From the NCBI GenBank assembly GCA_014905825.1, contig JACGCN010000006.1:248001-312000 (forward strand): DNA of 64,000 nucleotides. The letters run 5' to 3'. A program made the position numbers and the translations under genes. The notes under the pieces were generated by a model, which saw nothing but the letters and a program-made list of their open reading frames with translations, ran no database searches and was not told where the DNA came from. Shown one piece after another: positions 60,242-64,000 of this stretch. Each line of letters opens with the position of its first letter. Positions within the stretch are counted from its first letter, which is position 1. Source of the DNA: Lyophyllum atratum. Its lineage: Eukaryota; Basidiomycota; Agaricomycetes; Agaricales; Lyophyllaceae.

Positions 60242-61211
60242 ATGGCTATATCTACTGAGATCCCCATTCACTCCTCTGTGCCACTTCCAAATTCGGCAGA
60301 AATATTGGATTCGCTGATGAAGAATCGTTACTCCTGCCGCTACTACCTCCCTAATCCAGTGCCTCTATCGATAGTGGAAGAAATCCTCGACGCCGCTCGA
60401 TATGCTCCTGCTGCCAGCAATATGCAGTACGTTTCTGTAGGTTCTGAGCTGTATTAAAGACTAAACGGGTGGGCAGACCATGGCACAAAGTCTTCTGCGT
60501 TGCTGGCGACGTGTTAAAGTCCATCACCAAGGAAATGCTGGATGCCTATGTTGCCGATCCTGGTGCCAACGTCTCGGAATACGCTTTCTATCCAGATGAG
60601 CTGCCTCTTGAATACTTACAAAGGCGACACAATTTCGGAAGGACGTACTATGGTCCGCTGCATATTGACAGGCACGACAAAAAGGGACGACAGGAGGAAA
60701 TAGGAAATAACTAGTAAGTTCTTCGACGCACATTGCCGTATATGAAGTTGCTGACTTACCATTACCCACAGTTTGTTCTATGGAGCCCCGGTCGGTCTTA
60801 TATTTACCATACATAGGGGACTCCTCCTGAGTGCGTAGAAAATCCTCCTCTTAAGGCTTGCCTGTCACTCAAACCTCATGACGCAGGCTCTGGGATCGAC
60901 ATCGGCTACTTTCTTCAAAGTGTTACCCTTGCCGCTCGCGCTCGTGGTCTTGAAACGGTCTCTGAGGTATGCGGTCTCTCCGAATACCAGGGCTTTCATT
61001 CAGCTAAACAATCATGCACACTGCACAGCAAACCATCGCTACGTACCACGAAGTCCTGCGTAAGCATTTACCTATCGATGACGACGAAGTTGTGCTTGTT
61101 GGAATGGCTCTTGGATCCCCCGACCTAGAAAAGGTTTCCAAGTTCTATGCTAGACCACAGAAGCGTACCGTACCGGAAATTGCTCAATTCTTTGGGTTCG
61201 AGAACGCCTGA
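60242..61211 (+). CDS. Nitroreductase-family FMN oxidoreductase
   Basis: Five exons, about 230 residues, consistent with an NADH/NADPH-dependent flavin enzyme of the nitroreductase family, probably cytosolic. ATG 60242 gives MAISTEIPIHSS. Then come LMKNRYSCRYYLPNPVPLSI, EEILDAARYAPAASNMQ-PWHKVFCVAGD (the conserved APS/ASNxQPW FMN-binding block, split by an intron), RRHNFGRTYYGPL and YLFYGAPVGLIFTIHR. After these are SGIDIGYFLQSVTLAARARG and the C-terminal HLPIDDDEVVLVGMALGSPD, ending GFENA at TGA 61209-61211. Intron joins are all in phase. The substrate is unknown; the family reduces nitroaromatics, quinones or enones. A stop-rich read-through near 60990-61050 is intronic. Confidence 0.88.
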
Positions 61212-62559
61212 TCGTAGTTTTCGCTGAGTGGGATGATGCTGTTCTCACCCATACTTATCTATCATTATGCGTAGTACCGTCTAATAATCATAGTAGCACA
61301 CTCTTACCGTAATACAACTCCGTTATCTCACCACTGTAACATGCCAATGTCGATGTCGCTATCAAATTTAGAGCATGCCGAGTGTATTCACTTGCTGGAG
61401 GAGAAGGGTAAGACTATAGCCTAAATTGAAGCCGAGCGGGTTCTGCTTCCGCTTTGTATATTATGACTACCCCACCACGAAACGGCACATGTACATTATC
61501 CATCTTCTCGGGACATAGATTCCCAAGTATCCCTCGGAGTATCTCGCGGGCGGCTACGATGTCCCTATTTTAAGAAAAAGATACCATTCAAGGAAGGCGG
61601 AAACTCATCTATTCACCGAATGCTCGCACAGGGAGCTTCGAGATTCGCTGAGACTGATAAGATCAGACAAGCTCCATGAATGGGTACCAAATAGATATTT
61701 CATAGTTCATGAAATCAAATCAGTCTTACATTTTATCGAGCTGATGCTACGCTGCATGTTCTAACTGTCGCGTCCTAGCTCAGAATACTCGACTTACTTC
61801 GAAGTATTGCGATACGGTTGAACTGGGTCATCAGTGGCTTTGCGGGTCGGCGCCTGACTTGGAATCGATACAGGGTCACCGGGTCAGTATCCCCTTTAGC
61901 CTGTGTGGTCATTGACAGGATGAGATCAGAAGTTTTGTACGACTTCGGCAACTTGGTGTCAACTGAGATTACTTACCAGGAGCCAGTGACTTCACCAACA
62001 CCCAACTGCCCACACCGGCGACACGCTCTTGGTTCATATCTGATATCGGTGTTCGTCTTTCTTGATCCACGGCACAATCCACTTGTTGAGTGTGCTTATC
62101 TAACGTGGGGGCTGTGATGAAGGAGAGAAGGGCTCGCTCTTCCCACGCCCATGCTGGAAGCTTGAACAACTCTGCGAAGCAGTGGCAGGCCCGGGGAGAG
62201 GATGACCTCCAAGTGGTGCGCAACTCAGCACTCTGTTTTTACCTAGATACTGAGATCCTCATAGCTCAACAATAAGGATGGCCACTCTCCGTGCGAGATG
62301 TGCAGCATCATGACTGGCCCTTGTTCAGCTAGGCAGACCCGGCGTCAGTTCTCCAGCTAAACTTCATTTGTGCTGGAGGATTTACCTCTCCACAGGCGCA
62401 TTCAGGCAAAGGGACGAACATCCTCCCACAAGCTGGGATCCGTCAACCTGTACTTGGTGCGCCCGATAGTTGAATTGATAATTTTTGGCTAAAAAATTTC
62501 CCTCATACCGCAGCAACCGCGCGTTTTTCAATATCTGGAATGCATGTCTCATTTCTCAG
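61212..62559. other. Intergenic, may hold 5' exons of the next gene
   Basis: No exon could be placed with confidence. The membrane-protein gene that follows must start in this stretch, because its first clear exon opens at an acceptor site (62558-62559). Confidence 0.35.
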
Positions 62560-64000
62560 GAAAATTCAGCTCATCCGCTATACACAGACATGGGTACAAG
62601 ATGCCAGAAGAGTTCTGTGGCTCTCGAAGATAGTTATCCAAAACAGTGGGCGGATAAGGTTGCGATTCCGGACTGGGCGAGAATCAGGGTCTTGAATGAC
62701 TCGACGTTCGATTATAACACAGCTATCCTAAGTGAGCTTCTTCCTTACTGCAGTGTTATCCTCCGCTAACTATTTTGGAAGTCGCCAAAAAGCCCAATCC
62801 TTGGGGACCTCTTCAAATAACAGTTCCCATCGTTTCTGTCGTCGGCGCGCTTCTCTTGGTCGCGGTCATATTCGTTATCTACAGGACCAAATCAAGGGAA
62901 CGGAAATCATTACCAATCAAGTTTACGCATTGGCTTTGTCCACGAAGGTCACGCAGAGTCCGCCAAGCACCTCCAACCACCACTTGGGCGATAGACCAAC
63001 TGGAGGAGTACGCTGTGGTTCATGACGACGATGAGCCGCGTGGAAGTCACATTCCTTTCCCCTCTTTGAAGGATATCAAGACTAAGACCGTGGATGTGGA
63101 ATACCAGCTGCCTCTCAAATCCGTCTGGAAACATTGGCACTTCGCCCAGCAGCTGCGACGTTTGCCCGATCAGATTCCCTTACCTTGGAAAGATCAGGCA
63201 GTCGAAATTACGTCGTACCCACCACGAAGGGGTTTTCGCCTGGATTCATTAAACACAAGTACAGAATCCAGCGCGCCCAATTCCCGTTCTGCGACTGCCG
63301 AAGGAGGTGGAGGTCGTCCCGACACTATCTTTGAAGATGAGCCAGCGGATGACGACGAGGGAACCTCTCTGATCTCGCACATAGATAGGAGCAGTAATCG
63401 TGTTTTTGTCATTTCGGGCGATAATGGCCCTAACTTCACAGTGGAATCAGCAAGCTCAAGAGACAACTCTCGCACCTCACATCTTGTTGTCATTCCTCCG
63501 ACACCAACCGAATCTTCGCGTTCTTCCCAGAACCGTAGTTCGGTGGCTCACCGGCTGTCAAGGCTTGTAAGTGGATTTCGGAATTGCCATCCATTCCAAT
63601 TTCACATGCCACTCTCTCAGAATCCCATACGACGCCTAGTATTACCCCCTGCACCCAAACAACTCGCCCCCTTACCACCAGCGCCTGCTGCTACCGGCAC
63701 ACTCGAGGTTCAAATACCGCCTGAACCACTGCCACACCAACCTGGCCCTTCGCACCTTCCAGCACCCCAACCACATGTGCCCCAAGGTCGAATCGCTTCA
63801 ATCAAGACTTTAGCGCTTAGCCCCAGACCTGTACGCCTAGACCTTCCTCCGGTCTCCCATGTTCGGAGGCAGCAATCGATAGAGGACGACGGGTCACTGA
63901 AACGATCCCACCCCCAAACCCGGCCAATGGGCGCCCGCCTGCCCTCATCGCCGCGCCACCATGCCCAGCAGCTTTCCCTCGATGATGAATTGAGCCAGAA
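62560..64000 (+). CDS. Single-pass membrane protein, partial at both ends
   Basis: Exon from an acceptor at 62558-62559 (ENSAHPLYTDMG) through PKQWADKVAIPDWARIRVLN. After a ~58-nt intron it continues AKKPNPWGPLQ and a clear TM helix, ITVPIVSVVGALLLVAVIFV, followed by a basic stop-transfer segment (YRTKSRERK). The rest is a long cytosolic tail, rich in Ser, Pro and acidic residues, with one intron near 63567-63620. It runs into a Pro-rich segment (QLAPLPPAPAATGTLEVQIP) and leaves the window open. The plan (short extracellular part, one TM, disordered tail) is common among uncharacterised agaricomycete surface proteins. Start and end are not visible and function is unknown. Confidence 0.7.

Noticed and set aside
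1..64000. CRISPR arrays, prophage, bacterial operons, rRNA
   Set aside because: No regularly spaced short repeats, phage genes or rRNA-like stretches; gene structure is fungal throughout.

Overview
This window is nuclear DNA of a filamentous basidiomycete, almost certainly a mushroom-forming Agaricomycete. The genes are broken by many short introns (about 50-70 nt) with GTRNGT-type donors. The proteins include families typical of this group: DUF6533 multi-pass membrane proteins, a divergent G-alpha subunit, a NIPA-type transporter, and an F-box protein with a leucine-rich tail. There is no sign of operons, CRISPR arrays or prokaryotic signals.

Layout. 0-13 kb: the 3' end of a DUF4291 gene, a DUF6533 gene (D), a decayed adenylate cyclase relic whose catalytic core is gone, a complete NIPA-type Mg2+ transporter gene, then a non-coding block of minisatellite and higher-order satellite repeats. 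13-28 kb: three minus-strand DUF6533 paralogues (A, B, C). Between B and C lie a disordered protein with a possible securin-like core, an aldo-keto reductase and a small secreted protein. 28-41 kb: a gene-poor stretch, one unrecognised small gene, a divergent G-alpha, an F-box gene and a second type of 7-TM membrane protein (E). 41-50 kb: two housekeeping genes, NOG1 (60S ribosome biogenesis) and a cytosolic Xaa-Pro aminopeptidase with a long Ser-rich N-terminal extension. 50.7-55.8 kb: a young Ty1/Copia LTR retrotransposon (minus strand) with a perfect 5-bp target-site duplication and one frameshift. 56-64 kb: mostly non-coding, with a 160-bp inverted repeat, a nitroreductase-family gene and the 5' part of a single-pass membrane protein that runs off the end.

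Taken together, about 40 kb holds four DUF6533 genes, one further 7-TM protein, a G-alpha in which the switch II glutamine position is alanine, and an adenylate cyclase relic. These are parts that could belong to one signalling chain, but the physical link is suggestive only. The DUF6533 genes look like the product of local duplication: A and C also share upstream sequence. Three genes appear to use very small exons (6, 9 and 11 nt), and a 2-nt exon is possible in one of them.

Exon structures were read by eye from splice consensus and family knowledge. Gene ends that depend on unresolved junctions are flagged in the entries.
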